From a bacterium (GTDB lineage: Bacteria > Margulisbacteria > Marinamargulisbacteria > UBA6595), in NCBI GenBank assembly GCA_027621615.1, contig JAQCBC010000020.1:1-9592 (forward strand): a DNA stretch of 9,592 nucleotides, in the 5' to 3' direction. Position numbers and translations under genes: made by a program. This document shows, one piece after another, positions 1 through 6,740 of the stretch; within the stretch, counting starts at the first letter, position 1; each line of letters begins with the position of its first letter. The notes beneath the pieces are model-generated. The model was not told the origin of the DNA and did no database searches. It saw only the letters and a program-made list of their open reading frames with translations.

Positions 1-202
1 TATGCAATTTATTAAGCTCTTTCTCGAAAATAAGATCCGCCACTTCAACAGAAGCATCAACAGCATCAGCACAGGCAACACGAACACTACCAGCAGAAAC
101 AATGGAACTTGGAGCAGCAGCACAACCAGCGCCGCCTGTTCCTATCACTTCATCAGAGACGATACCGATGGAAATGATGGAGGAGGTTACTGTGAATACC
201 AT
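1..202 (-). CDS. Possible N-terminus of an unknown protein, cut by the left edge
   Basis: On the minus strand a frame opens with ATG at 202-200 and stays open for 67 codons to the window edge. The predicted start is hydrophobic (VFTVTSSIISIGIV), then comes a Gly/Ala/Ser-rich stretch (GTGGAGCAAAPSS) and a more normal segment ending in DLIFEKELNKLH. An AGGTGG-like ribosome site lies just upstream of the ATG. Most codons end in T, as in many codons of the neighbouring gene, which favours this strand over the A-ending codons read on the plus strand. Against it, its start would overlap the preferred start of the rightward gene (GTG 192) by 11 bases, leaving no room for divergent promoters. The plus strand is also open here and would give an Ala/Thr/Ser/Pro-rich extension of that gene. 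I do not recognise the product. Confidence 0.33.
   Translation of the reverse strand, partial: MVFTVTSSIISIGIVSDEVIGTGGAGCAAAPSSIVSAGSVRVACADAVDASVEVADLIFEKELNKLH
179..186 (+). promoter_or_regulatory. Ribosome binding site choosing GTG 192
   Basis: GGAGGAGG lies five bases before GTG 192 and 14 bases before the in-frame ATG 201. The spacing favours the GTG start. The in-frame ATG at 102 has no comparable site in front of it. Confidence 0.5.
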
Positions 203-1223
203 GAAACCACCTATTGAAGTAACCCAAAGAAGCACTGCTTTAGAAGCACCCCAATGGATTACTCGTAAGCCTTCTACTAATGCGGCTAAATTTACTAACA
301 CGGATGCTTATCAGCATGTTGATCAATGTTATGCAGCCACGGTTCGATATACTTTTCTTCAATGCAAAAACAATCCCTCTGGGAATGCTACGAGTTTTAA
401 TGAGCTTACCGATCTTGAAAAGCAGGGTAAACTTCCCCCAATCAACTATGGTTCTGACGAGGACTTTTATTTATCATCAAACCAGCTACTTCTATTTGCT
501 TATTTAAGTGGCAGTTGGGAGGTTATGGGCAACAAATTGTTAAAGAATAGCGGAAATCATTTCACGTGTACATTGACACAAGACGATTTCAATTTTGTAA
601 TGAATCATATAGAAAAACTTAATTTTCCAGTGCAGCATTCTTGTGGGGCGGGATTGAAACGTTTAGGAGAGACTTTTGGAGATTTGCCTATTTTGAGCAC
701 TATTCCAAAACGAGCATTTGTTACTGAGGATAAAATTAATGATGCTAACGCAATTAGAACGTCCTCTTTAATTTGGGAAAAATTGTGTAAACTTAACATT
801 TTGACGAACACCGGGCATCTAAACATTGCCATTGATGATGCAGGTCACTTAAAGAACGAATTAACTAGAGAGGATATAGATAAAATAAATCAACTGGAGT
901 CACCACCCAACAACATAAAACGCATCCATTTAGGTATTGTTAAATCAATTTTGAACCAGGCCCTATCGGATATAAAGCTCTGTGAATCACCAAAAGGTTT
1001 ATTCGCATATTTAAATGCCACAAAAGATACCGCTTGGGATTACTCGGATCATGTAACAATAGGAATTTTTTGCGATCCTTATCAGAACTCTAAAACAAGA
1101 ATCGGTCAAATGGCTAATCAAATTGATCACTACAATAACGTAACTGATTTTTTTAACCAAAATAAGAGCACTACTTTAAATACATTATTATCTAAGATAC
1201 CTGCCTTTACTATTTTGGAATAA
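192..1223 (+). CDS. Unrecognised 343-residue protein of an AT-rich region
   Basis: The predicted protein is soluble: no signal peptide or membrane segment is visible. It is rich in Asn, Thr, Lys and Ile and has seven cysteines (about 46, 58, 126, 151, 199, 264, 294). I recognise no catalytic motif. Residues about 193-216 read as a helix followed by a turn (LIWEKLCKLNILTNTGHL) and are followed by a second helix (about 245-258, HLGIVKSILNQAL). That W-x-x-L ... G-x-L pattern loosely recalls short modules in large bacterial surface or toxin-like proteins, but this is not an identification. The start is placed at GTG 192 on the ribosome site; ATG 201 or ATG 102 are alternatives, and the frame stays open to the left edge, so a 5' extension outside the window is possible. 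The gene is AT-richer than the housekeeping block beginning at 1286 and ends convergently 62 bases from yraN, which suggests accessory or lineage-specific DNA. Confidence 0.6.
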   Translation: MNTMKPPIEVTQRSTALEAPQWITRKPSTNAAKFTNTDAYQHVDQCYAATVRYTFLQCKNNPSGNATSFNELTDLEKQGKLPPINYGSDEDFYLSSNQLLLFAYLSGSWEVMGNKLLKNSGNHFTCTLTQDDFNFVMNHIEKLNFPVQHSCGAGLKRLGETFGDLPILSTIPKRAFVTEDKINDANAIRTSSLIWEKLCKLNILTNTGHLNIAIDDAGHLKNELTREDIDKINQLESPPNNIKRIHLGIVKSILNQALSDIKLCESPKGLFAYLNATKDTAWDYSDHVTIGIFCDPYQNSKTRIGQMANQIDHYNNVTDFFNQNKSTTLNTLLSKIPAFTILE

Positions 1224-1285
1224 CCTTGAGCTTACGTGAATGACCCGCCACTTGCGTCCATGCGATTCTAAATATACTGTTACAT

Positions 1286-1636
1286 TTAAATCGCCTCAAG
1301 ATGGCGATACACAAACCCAGCCTTAACCAACACCAAGTCAAAGCGAAACTGGACATCCTCACAGTTATGAATGCCTTGATACACCGTTGCCATGTGCACC
1401 AAGCGTTGGTACTTTTTGGGTGTTATGGACCACACCGGGTCTATGCGGTTCGTATGGTAGGTTTTGACTTCTACAATAACCACCAAGTCCGGTTGATCTA
1501 AGGGCTGAACGATCACATCCACCTCGCCAAATTGCGTCCGAAAATTACGCGCCAAGACCCGATAGCCATTGGATAAAAAATACTGTGCTGCCACCGCCTC
1601 TCCGGCTTGGCCCAATTGATACCGATACCGAGTCAT
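1286..1636 (-). CDS. yraN: YraN family (UPF0102) endonuclease-like protein
   Basis: This 116-residue protein has the layout of the UPF0102/YraN family, which usually runs to about 120 residues: an N-terminal helix with G-x-x-GE (LGQAGEAVAAQYF, residues 8-20), NFRTQFGEVDVI (31-42) and VVIVEVKTY (52-60). E13, D40, E56 and K58 match the core of a PD-(D/E)XK nuclease fold, and D100 in RFDLVLV closes the domain. The family is predicted to act on nucleic acid, but its physiological substrate is not settled. ATG 1636 is preferred over the upstream in-frame ATG 1678. It begins at the family's usual N-terminus and overlaps the rnhB stop codon as ATGA (1633-1636), which implies coupled translation. An rnhB-yraN pair is a common bacterial arrangement. 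It is the last gene of the leftward operon. Confidence 0.9.
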   Translation of the reverse strand: MTRYRYQLGQAGEAVAAQYFLSNGYRVLARNFRTQFGEVDVIVQPLDQPDLVVIVEVKTYHTNRIDPVWSITPKKYQRLVHMATVYQGIHNCEDVQFRFDLVLVKAGFVYRHLEAI

Positions 1637-2181
1637 TGAAGCTGAAACGATTGCCGATGCACCGGTGCCAGGCCGCAAGCCCCAATGGCTCGGCGATGCC
1701 GCTGGGTGGGATACCCCTTATGCTGAACAAACCCATAGCCGGGGAACCGAGCATCCAAATACTGCATGTAGCGATCCCGAACGACCTTGGCTACAATCGA
1801 TGCTGCCGCAATGGATGCCTCGGTTTGATCCCCACGAATCACGGCATAAACGGGAGCGTTTGTACTCAAATAGGGTACCCGATTGCCATCCACAACAACC
1901 TGCTGAATGGTATCCACACACCGCGCCAATCGGTCAAATGCCTGGCGCATGGCCATTAATGTTGCCTGTAAAATATTCACCCGATCCACAATCGGAGCGT
2001 GCATCCAGCCCACCCCCACCGTCCCGTTTTGGACAATCGTTGCGTACAGAGACGCACGCTGCTTGGGCGTTAATGTTTTAGAGTCTGCAACCCCGGGTAC
2101 CGGCGCATTCAAAACAACAGCCGCTGCGACTACCGGCCCGGCCAACGCCCCACAACCCGCTTCATCAATCCCCACAATCAT
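1633..2181 (-). CDS. rnhB: Ribonuclease HII
   Basis: RNase HII cuts RNA in RNA-DNA hybrids and starts removal of single ribonucleotides left in DNA. At 182 residues it is a compact but complete family member. The acidic metal-binding residues are D6-E7 (GIDEAG), D98 (VVVDGN) and D118 (RGDQTEASIAAASI). The following AKVVRD (131-136) and the C-terminal GYPTQRH...HRQSF pattern (156-179) are typical. The Gly-Arg-Gly loop after the first acidic pair, normally DEAGRG, reads DEAGCG with Cys10 in place of arginine. Substitutions at this position are known in some lineages as far as I recall, so I expect an active enzyme. The ATG overlaps the stop of the upstream ligase gene (ATGA, 2178-2181) and its own stop overlaps the yraN start, so the three genes are probably co-translated. 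Confidence 0.95.
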   Translation of the reverse strand: MIVGIDEAGCGALAGPVVAAAVVLNAPVPGVADSKTLTPKQRASLYATIVQNGTVGVGWMHAPIVDRVNILQATLMAMRQAFDRLARCVDTIQQVVVDGNRVPYLSTNAPVYAVIRGDQTEASIAAASIVAKVVRDRYMQYLDARFPGYGFVQHKGYPTQRHRRAIGACGLAPVHRQSFQLQ

Positions 2182-2792
2182 GCGTGAAGCTGCGCCAACA
2201 AGGCATTCACATCCACATCGGGTACCCGATGCACCGCCACCGATTCATAGCCCTTTGACAGTGAAAACCAGCGACGTGTGGGCTGCAAATGAATAATGCC
2301 TTGGATCAAACAATGCGTTCGGGTGCACCGCAGCGATAAAGCCACAATTTTTTGGCCGTGATAATACAGCTCATACGGACTATGATAGGCCTGACAAAAC
2401 ATCAAATCTCGGGGGCCAGCATCGGGATTCAGTTGGGTTGTCACCCCACAGCGCGCCAAGGCCGCTTGAATATGCCGCTGGGTCACCGCCACCTTGTCTT
2501 TGAGCTTTTTGGGTAAATCTGGATGATCCAATACCGCCACGCAACACACCACAATATCGCCGGGACAATGAAACACCATGCCACCGCCGGTGTATCGCTG
2601 CGCATGGTCAATCACAGCCAACTCGGGGGGCAATGTTTGTTTGTAGGTATACGTCACCGACGGCGTGGGCCACCGATAATACTCTGCCAACCAATCGGGT
2701 TGGCGATCCAACTGCTGTGTATCGTATGCCATGTGTTGAGCGGCTGACTGAAACAAATCCCGTTGATTAACGACTACCATCATGCTTACCAT
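2178..2792 (-). CDS. Lipoate-protein ligase/octanoyltransferase-fold protein (LipM-like)
   Basis: The protein has the fold signature of the LplA/LipB/biotin-ligase family, whose members attach octanoate or lipoate to lipoyl domains of 2-oxoacid dehydrogenases or the glycine cleavage H protein. Visible in order: an N-terminal AAQHMAYD segment, WLAEYYRWPTPSVTYTYKQ (a W-x-x-P-x-x-(T/S) strand), RYTGGGMVFHCPGDIVV (the Gly-rich ligand loop with its His), and MFCQAYHSPYELYYHGQKIV. The last resembles the Cys-containing loop and invariant Lys of LipM-type octanoyltransferases. The usual G-S-A-Q and Q-H-G-S-I stretches are replaced by ALSL and IQGII, so this is a divergent member and its substrate is uncertain. 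The start is unclear: ATG 2816, 2792, 2783 and 2780 are all in frame, and 2792 has a weak GGTGA about ten bases upstream. A TTG at 2900 would also be in frame but would swallow the divergent promoter region. First gene of the operon with rnhB and yraN. Confidence 0.75.
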   Translation of the reverse strand: MVSMMVVVNQRDLFQSAAQHMAYDTQQLDRQPDWLAEYYRWPTPSVTYTYKQTLPPELAVIDHAQRYTGGGMVFHCPGDIVVCCVAVLDHPDLPKKLKDKVAVTQRHIQAALARCGVTTQLNPDAGPRDLMFCQAYHSPYELYYHGQKIVALSLRCTRTHCLIQGIIHLQPTRRWFSLSKGYESVAVHRVPDVDVNALLAQLHA

Positions 2793-2865
2793 GGTACCAG
2801 ATTCACCCACAAGCATTAAAACCAGGTTGTCTCTTTCAGAGCGATAAACTTGCGCCGAACTGCGT

Positions 2866-2894
2866 TTCACGATACAGTAACTATGAATAATAAT
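2866..2894 (+). promoter_or_regulatory. Candidate sigma-70 promoter for the rhodanese-LCP cluster
   Basis: A -35-like TTCACG (2866-2871) and a -10-like AATAAT (2889-2894) are separated by 17 bases, matching the consensus at four and five of six positions. It would start transcription near 2901, just before the AGGAG (2910-2914) that precedes ATG 2927. Sequence match only. Confidence 0.4.
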
Positions 2895-2910
2895 GTTCAA
2901 TTAAACATTA
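2891..2910. promoter_or_regulatory. Inverted repeat, possible operator
   Basis: TAATGTT and AACATTA form perfect 7-base arms around a 6-base centre (CAATTA). The repeat overlaps the candidate -10 box and predicted start site of the rhodanese cluster and ends where the AGGAG ribosome site begins. Its position suits a repressor site. AT-rich sequence makes chance occurrence possible. Confidence 0.35.
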
Positions 2911-2926
2911 GGAGTTAAACAATAAA

Positions 2927-3247
2927 ATGATTACAGAACTGTCTGCCACTGAGTTGGCATCACGCCTGGATAATGGCGACAAGCTGGTCCTCATTGATGT
3001 GCGCGAAGCCCATGAGTTGGTCTATGGTCAAATTGCCAACAGCCAGCATATTCCCTTGGGCGACCTGGATTTTGATCTGGATAAATTAGACCCCAACCAC
3101 CCCACCGTCTTTATTTGTCGCAGTGGGGGACGCAGCCATCAGGCCGCAGTGCTCGCTTCCGAGTATGGATTTTCCGATACCTACAATCTAACGGGTGGCA
3201 TGAACCAATGGGCAATCGATGTTGACCCCGATATGGATGTGTACTAA
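2927..3247 (+). CDS. Single-domain rhodanese-like protein
   Basis: This 106-residue protein is one complete rhodanese domain, probably cytoplasmic because no signal peptide is visible. It has the LVLIDVREAHELVYGQI strand-and-turn (20-36), HIPLGDL (41-47) and the active-site loop CRSGGRS, whose nucleophile is Cys64 after the VFI strand. The C-terminal Y-N-L-T-G-G-M-x-x-W motif (86-95) is also typical. Such proteins carry sulfane sulfur as a persulfide, moving it between donors and acceptors such as cyanide, thiols or sulfur-carrier pathways; the partner here cannot be read from sequence. An AGGAG lies twelve bases before the ATG, a little far. It is the first gene of the rightward cluster and its stop is three bases before the HAD gene. 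No sulfur-assimilation gene is adjacent, although a JAMM peptidase lies about 3.5 kb away on the other strand. Confidence 0.93.
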   Translation: MITELSATELASRLDNGDKLVLIDVREAHELVYGQIANSQHIPLGDLDFDLDKLDPNHPTVFICRSGGRSHQAAVLASEYGFSDTYNLTGGMNQWAIDVDPDMDVY

Positions 3248-3250
3248 AGC

Positions 3251-4138
3251 ATGAAGACTCCGTTTCATCAAACCACCATTGCGTTGGTCTATGACTTTGA
3301 TGGAACGTTGTCACCCAAGGCCATGCAAGAATATACGATTTTGCCTGAACTAGGCGAAGACCCCGTGGCTTTTTGGCATGAATGCACCGAAGAAGCCCAC
3401 CGGCTCAAAGCCGACCCCATGCTCACGTACATGCGGTTACTCATTGAAAAAATGGCCAAAGCCGGCGGCCGAATTACTCAGCAACGGTTGGGGGAATTGG
3501 CGGCAGGGATCCCTTATTTCCCTGGCGTTTCAATCTGGTTTGAGCACATCAATCACTATGTGCATACCCAATCCAATGGCCGGGTACAGATTAAGCATTA
3601 TATTATTTCAGCGGGGCTAAAAGATATTTTAGACGGCATCACCATTCGCCATCATTTTGCCAACATGTTTGGCTCCGAATATTACTTTTGCGCCACCGAT
3701 GGCCTGCCCAAATTTCCCACTATTGTTGTGAACGACACCACCAAAACACAATATTTATTTCGCATTAACAAAGGGCATGAAGATGTTCGAGAACCCATCA
3801 ATGACGTAATGCCGTATGCCGAACGCCCCATCCCGTTTTCAAATATTGTCTACATTGGGGATGGAAGCACCGATGTGCCGTGTATGAGTGTGGCCCGTCG
3901 CAATGGGGGCTATGCGGTTGCCGTACACAAAGACACCCAAACGCATGCCGCATGCGAAGCACTCCTAGCTGATGATCGGATTGATTACCTGGCAAAAGCA
4001 GACTACAGCCCCGGTACCGAATTGGATCACCGCGTTCGGCTCATTATTGACCGGATTATTGCCGATATTTTTTTCAAAGAAGAGCATTTTATACAAAAGC
4101 ATCCGCAGCAACACTCCCATACAACACCATGCCAATAA
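3251..4138 (+). CDS. HAD-superfamily phosphatase
   Basis: All four haloacid dehalogenase motifs are present in this 295-residue protein: motif I VYDFDGTLS (nucleophile D15, acid D17), motif II IISAG (S120), a motif III lysine probably K165 (NDTTKTQYLF), and motif IV YIGDGSTDVPCM (D204 and D208). The insert between motifs I and II (about 22-115) is mostly helical, as in phosphoserine-phosphatase-type HADs with a C1 cap, so the reaction is probably hydrolysis of a phosphomonoester. The substrate is unknown. The C-terminus ends in a short polar tail with several His and Gln residues. No strong ribosome site precedes ATG 3251; coupling to the rhodanese stop three bases upstream is likely. The last ten bases overlap the start of yqeK. 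Confidence 0.9.
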   Translation: MKTPFHQTTIALVYDFDGTLSPKAMQEYTILPELGEDPVAFWHECTEEAHRLKADPMLTYMRLLIEKMAKAGGRITQQRLGELAAGIPYFPGVSIWFEHINHYVHTQSNGRVQIKHYIISAGLKDILDGITIRHHFANMFGSEYYFCATDGLPKFPTIVVNDTTKTQYLFRINKGHEDVREPINDVMPYAERPIPFSNIVYIGDGSTDVPCMSVARRNGGYAVAVHKDTQTHAACEALLADDRIDYLAKADYSPGTELDHRVRLIIDRIIADIFFKEEHFIQKHPQQHSHTTPCQ

Positions 4139-4707
4139 CCGATCCAAAAAACGCCGCTGCTTGGAACTGGATCCAAGATATCTTACCCGACAAACGGGCA
4201 CAGCATAGCCGGCGCGTTGCGGAACTGGCTTATGAATTGGCTCTGTTCCATGAATTGGACCACCCCCTGGATGCCTATTTAGCCGGTTTACTCCACGACA
4301 ACGCCAAATACGATACCCCAGAAACGCTAGCGGCAAGGGGGATTCCGCCCCATTTGTGCCGCCCATCCCTGTATGACCGCTACCCCAACGTGTGGCATGC
4401 CTTGGTGGGGCCCCGCCAAGCCTTAAGCATCACAACCAACACCCGAGTGCTCAATGCCATGCGGTGGCATACGACGGGACGGGCTCGGATGCGTCCCTTA
4501 ACCCAAGTGTTGTTTGTCGCCGATTTTTGCGAACCCAATCGCGATGGTGCGTGGCATGCCGTTGCCCGACAATCGGCCTACGAAAACCTAGATAAAGCGA
4601 CGGCTATTATTGCCCAACTGTTGGTCCATGAGCATGGGGATCAGTGCTTCTGGGCAACGCAAGCCTGCTTAAATGATTATCGAAAACGGCCCAATATTGG
4701 CCTGTAA
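4129..4707 (+). CDS. yqeK: YqeK-like HD-domain bis(5'-nucleosyl)-tetraphosphatase (symmetrical)
   Basis: YqeK enzymes split Ap4A symmetrically into two ADP, removing a stress-linked dinucleotide. The 192-residue protein is of normal length. It shows the HD-domain ligands H26 (RAQHSRRVAELA), H56-D57 (AGLLHDNAKY), H90 (NVWHAL), H114 and D132, and the family signature WHTTGRARMRPLTQVLFVADFCEPNRDG (114-140 region). The remaining residues form helices with a Trp/Cys-rich end (DQCFWATQACLNDY). ATG 4129 lies within the last codons of the HAD gene and lacks a strong ribosome site, which suggests translational coupling. It is followed after five bases by the LCP gene. In many bacteria yqeK sits next to rsfS (ribosome silencing factor), but no recognisable rsfS occurs here. 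Confidence 0.93.
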   Translation: MPITDPKNAAAWNWIQDILPDKRAQHSRRVAELAYELALFHELDHPLDAYLAGLLHDNAKYDTPETLAARGIPPHLCRPSLYDRYPNVWHALVGPRQALSITTNTRVLNAMRWHTTGRARMRPLTQVLFVADFCEPNRDGAWHAVARQSAYENLDKATAIIAQLLVHEHGDQCFWATQACLNDYRKRPNIGL

Positions 4708-4712
4708 TCCCC

Positions 4713-6047
4713 ATGATTTACGGCCAGTTTAAGTTTCCCAAACATCGCCTGTTATGGGGGCTTGCCTGGTGTATAAGCGCCGGTTTGACAGGCCTAATTG
4801 TAGGGGGGCTGATTGTTGGCATGGCTAGCCAGCTGGTTGTGATTGAGCAATTGTTATCGTGGATGCCCAAGCAATCGATCCACGGTACGAATATTTTAGT
4901 CTTTGGCATTGACCGAAATCATTATTCCCAACGCTCCGACTCCATCATGATCGTGCATGTGGATCCCATCCGAAACCGAACCGGTGTTATTTCCATTCCA
5001 CGCGACACCCGCGTGCAAATTCCAGATGTGGGGATTTCTAAAATTAACCATGCCTATGCACGCGGGGGCACTGATTTGTTGCAACAAACGGTTTCCAACT
5101 TTTTAAATATCCCCATTCATCACTACATCCAAGTTGACAGCACCAAGCTGGCTGAACTCATTGACCGCATTGGCGGCATTGAAATTACGGTAGACACCGA
5201 TTTGCTGTATTCTGATTTAGCCGGCGGACTGGATATTAATATCAAACAAGGAACCCAAGTTCTCATGGGGCACGATGCGGTATCCTATCTGCGATTTCGT
5301 CAAGATGCCAATGGCGATATTGGACGAATTGGCCGCCAGCAGGCCTTTGTTCGAGCGGGGATTCGGCAATTTCTAAAACCAGCACAACTGCTGCGAGTCC
5401 CAAGCTTAATTGCCCAATTGGGCGATGCCATTACAACGGATTTGCCTGTATCCACCATGACCCGCCTAGCCATGCACTTTTTATCCGTAGCCAAAACCAA
5501 AGCCATTGAAACCGCTGTGATTCCCGGTGCGGTTGTTTTGGTCGATGGAGTCAGTTACTGGCGACCGGATTTTGCAGCGATTGACCACATGATTGAACAA
5601 ACTTTATTCGGCTTCAAAGAGACCCCATCTAACCGTGCAAGCATCCCCAATCGGCGCACACTCACCTCAAAAGAGATGAGTCGCGTATACCAAAATCAAG
5701 TGGTCAATGAAACCGATACCGCTGACCCCAAAGTATTGGCTGGCTTACGGGTTGAAATTCTCAATGGCAACGGCCTCGCCGGTTCAGCCGCTGACGTGTC
5801 TACCCAACTGCAAGACTACCATGTGTATATACCCAACATGGACAACGCCGCTCATTTTAATTACCCAGAAACCTTGCTTGTGGACTGGAAAGGTAATCTG
5901 ACTAAAGCCATGGCCTTGGCCACAGAGCTTCATATCTCCGCCGATAATATTATTGTCTATGACCGTCCGAATAAGCCCTTGGATTTTACCATTGTGGTTG
6001 GACATGATCAGGGGTTTTACAATCATGCAAACGACTCACGCAATTAG
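4713..6047 (+). CDS. LytR-CpsA-Psr (LCP) family protein with LytR_C domain
   Basis: LCP enzymes transfer undecaprenyl-linked polymers such as teichoic acids or capsular and wall glycans onto peptidoglycan outside the cell. This 444-residue protein has a short cytoplasmic start, one membrane segment (about 13-45) and an external LCP domain (about 60-215). Family residues are visible: FGIDRN...RSDSIMIVHVDP (R74, D76), SIPRDTRV (R97, D98), SKINHAYARGG, and LRFRQDANGDIGRIGRQQ with its Arg cluster (R194, R196, R205, R208). After a polar linker (about 300-345), residues about 346-431 form a LytR_C domain beginning VEILNGNGLAGSA. That domain appears in actinobacterial, cyanobacterial and some Firmicute members. 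The gene lies five bases after yqeK and has no clear ribosome site of its own. Its final 23 bases overlap the start of the next ORF. The polymer it handles cannot be told from this window. Confidence 0.95.
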   Translation: MIYGQFKFPKHRLLWGLAWCISAGLTGLIVGGLIVGMASQLVVIEQLLSWMPKQSIHGTNILVFGIDRNHYSQRSDSIMIVHVDPIRNRTGVISIPRDTRVQIPDVGISKINHAYARGGTDLLQQTVSNFLNIPIHHYIQVDSTKLAELIDRIGGIEITVDTDLLYSDLAGGLDINIKQGTQVLMGHDAVSYLRFRQDANGDIGRIGRQQAFVRAGIRQFLKPAQLLRVPSLIAQLGDAITTDLPVSTMTRLAMHFLSVAKTKAIETAVIPGAVVLVDGVSYWRPDFAAIDHMIEQTLFGFKETPSNRASIPNRRTLTSKEMSRVYQNQVVNETDTADPKVLAGLRVEILNGNGLAGSAADVSTQLQDYHVYIPNMDNAAHFNYPETLLVDWKGNLTKAMALATELHISADNIIVYDRPNKPLDFTIVVGHDQGFYNHANDSRN

Positions 6048-6297
6048 ATCAATTCCCCAAATCGCCAAAGAATTAGGACCCTCCCAATTTGTGTGTGTAT
6101 ACACAGCCCTAGACAACACCTGGGTAACTGCGGGATCTTGGATTCAATTTGAACACAACGACACGACTCTTGATGGGCAAATCAAAGCTATTTGTAAAAC
6201 TAAATCATCGATTAACTTTGTCCTAACGAATACAGATACACTTATTGTTGATAAACCAAAACAAAAATGCTACTACAACACCAAGAAGGAGCTCTGA
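6025..6297 (+). CDS. Unrecognised 90-residue protein overlapping the LCP gene end
   Basis: ATG 6025 lies inside the last codons of the LCP gene in another frame, with an AGGGG ten bases upstream. The protein is 90 residues, with no membrane segment. Its first part is mixed (SIPQIAKELGPSQFVCVYTA) and its second half looks like beta strands (about 36-78, including WIQFEHN, INFVLTNTDTLIV), ending in a Lys/Tyr-rich tail. Tryptophan and balanced codon use suggest that it is translated. It is AT-richer than its neighbours. I find no known family; in particular it lacks the RsfS features that might be expected after yqeK. The overlap suggests co-translation with the LCP protein, though nothing links it functionally. 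An AAGGAG at its end (6286-6291) has no start codon at a usual distance. Confidence 0.6.
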   Translation: MQTTHAIRSIPQIAKELGPSQFVCVYTALDNTWVTAGSWIQFEHNDTTLDGQIKAICKTKSSINFVLTNTDTLIVDKPKQKCYYNTKKEL

Positions 6298-6321
6298 AAA
6301 TCCGTTAAAATCAAAAACCCC

Positions 6322-6739
6322 ATGAATCACAGACTCGACCGTGCCCGTATTGATGCGCTTCGCGCCGACATCAAAAAGTTCTCGGGAGACGATCAATACA
6401 AGCTCTTATGCACCCAGTATATTGAATATCCCTACCATTCCTTACCCATCCTCAGAGGCCCAGGCTGATGGATGGCTCTTGATTACCCATGGCCATGATC
6501 AAAAACACCAATACTTTGATACGCTTTGGGCGTTGGCTTTGCATGTCATCGAAAAACTCGCCAGCACGGATTTTCGAACGGCTTGCCAGATTCAGCAACA
6601 TGCACCAGATCCCAAGGATGCCATTGCCAACATTATAGCCCGTGGCTACACAGTCGAGCCCAACGATCGAATGGGCGAGAGCCCTAACACCGATGCCAAA
6701 CAAGCGCAACATGAATGGAAGCGGCTAACGTCGTTATAG
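6322..6739 (+). CDS. Unrecognised protein with split reading frame (apparent +1 frameshift)
   Basis: From ATG 6322 a frame of 48 codons with normal coding character (MNHRLDRARIDALRADIKKF ... QYIEYPYHSL) ends at TGA 6466-6468. The next frame (+1) is open through the same region and continues to TAG 6737-6739 with convincing protein (DGWLLITHGHDQKHQYFDTL, then helices IEKLASTDFRTACQIQQHA). Upstream of about 6430 this second frame reads as Ser/Thr/Pro/Ile-rich nonsense. A single gene of about 138 residues with a +1 shift between about 6430 and 6466 is therefore the simplest reading. The cause could be a sequencing error, a mutation making it a pseudogene, or programmed slippage at the stop (CCA GGC TGA). 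Without a shift, the second part would have to begin at GTG 6341 or ATG 6353, neither with a ribosome site. No family is recognised. Its stop is one base from that of the converging JAMM gene. Confidence 0.5.
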
Positions 6740-6740
6740 G

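Noticed and set aside
2..217. Plus-strand frame-2 ORF of 71 codons at the left edge
   Set aside because: Composition is a Ser/Thr/Asn-rich run typical of an out-of-frame reading, and better candidates exist in the minus strand and in frame 3.
1224..1285. Possible terminator between the left gene and yraN
   Set aside because: No stable hairpin followed by a T-run is visible on either strand.
1637..1678. Longer yraN start at ATG 1678
   Set aside because: The extra 14 residues lie inside the rnhB coding end and precede the family's normal N-terminus; the ATGA overlap at 1633-1636 is the usual coupling.
2793..2900. TTG 2900 start for the ligase gene
   Set aside because: It would cover the divergent promoter region and add residues before the point where the family fold begins.
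6286..6291. AAGGAG as ribosome site for the gene after 6297
   Set aside because: No ATG, GTG or TTG follows at a usable distance; ATG 6322 is 30 bases away. It probably only encodes Lys-Glu.
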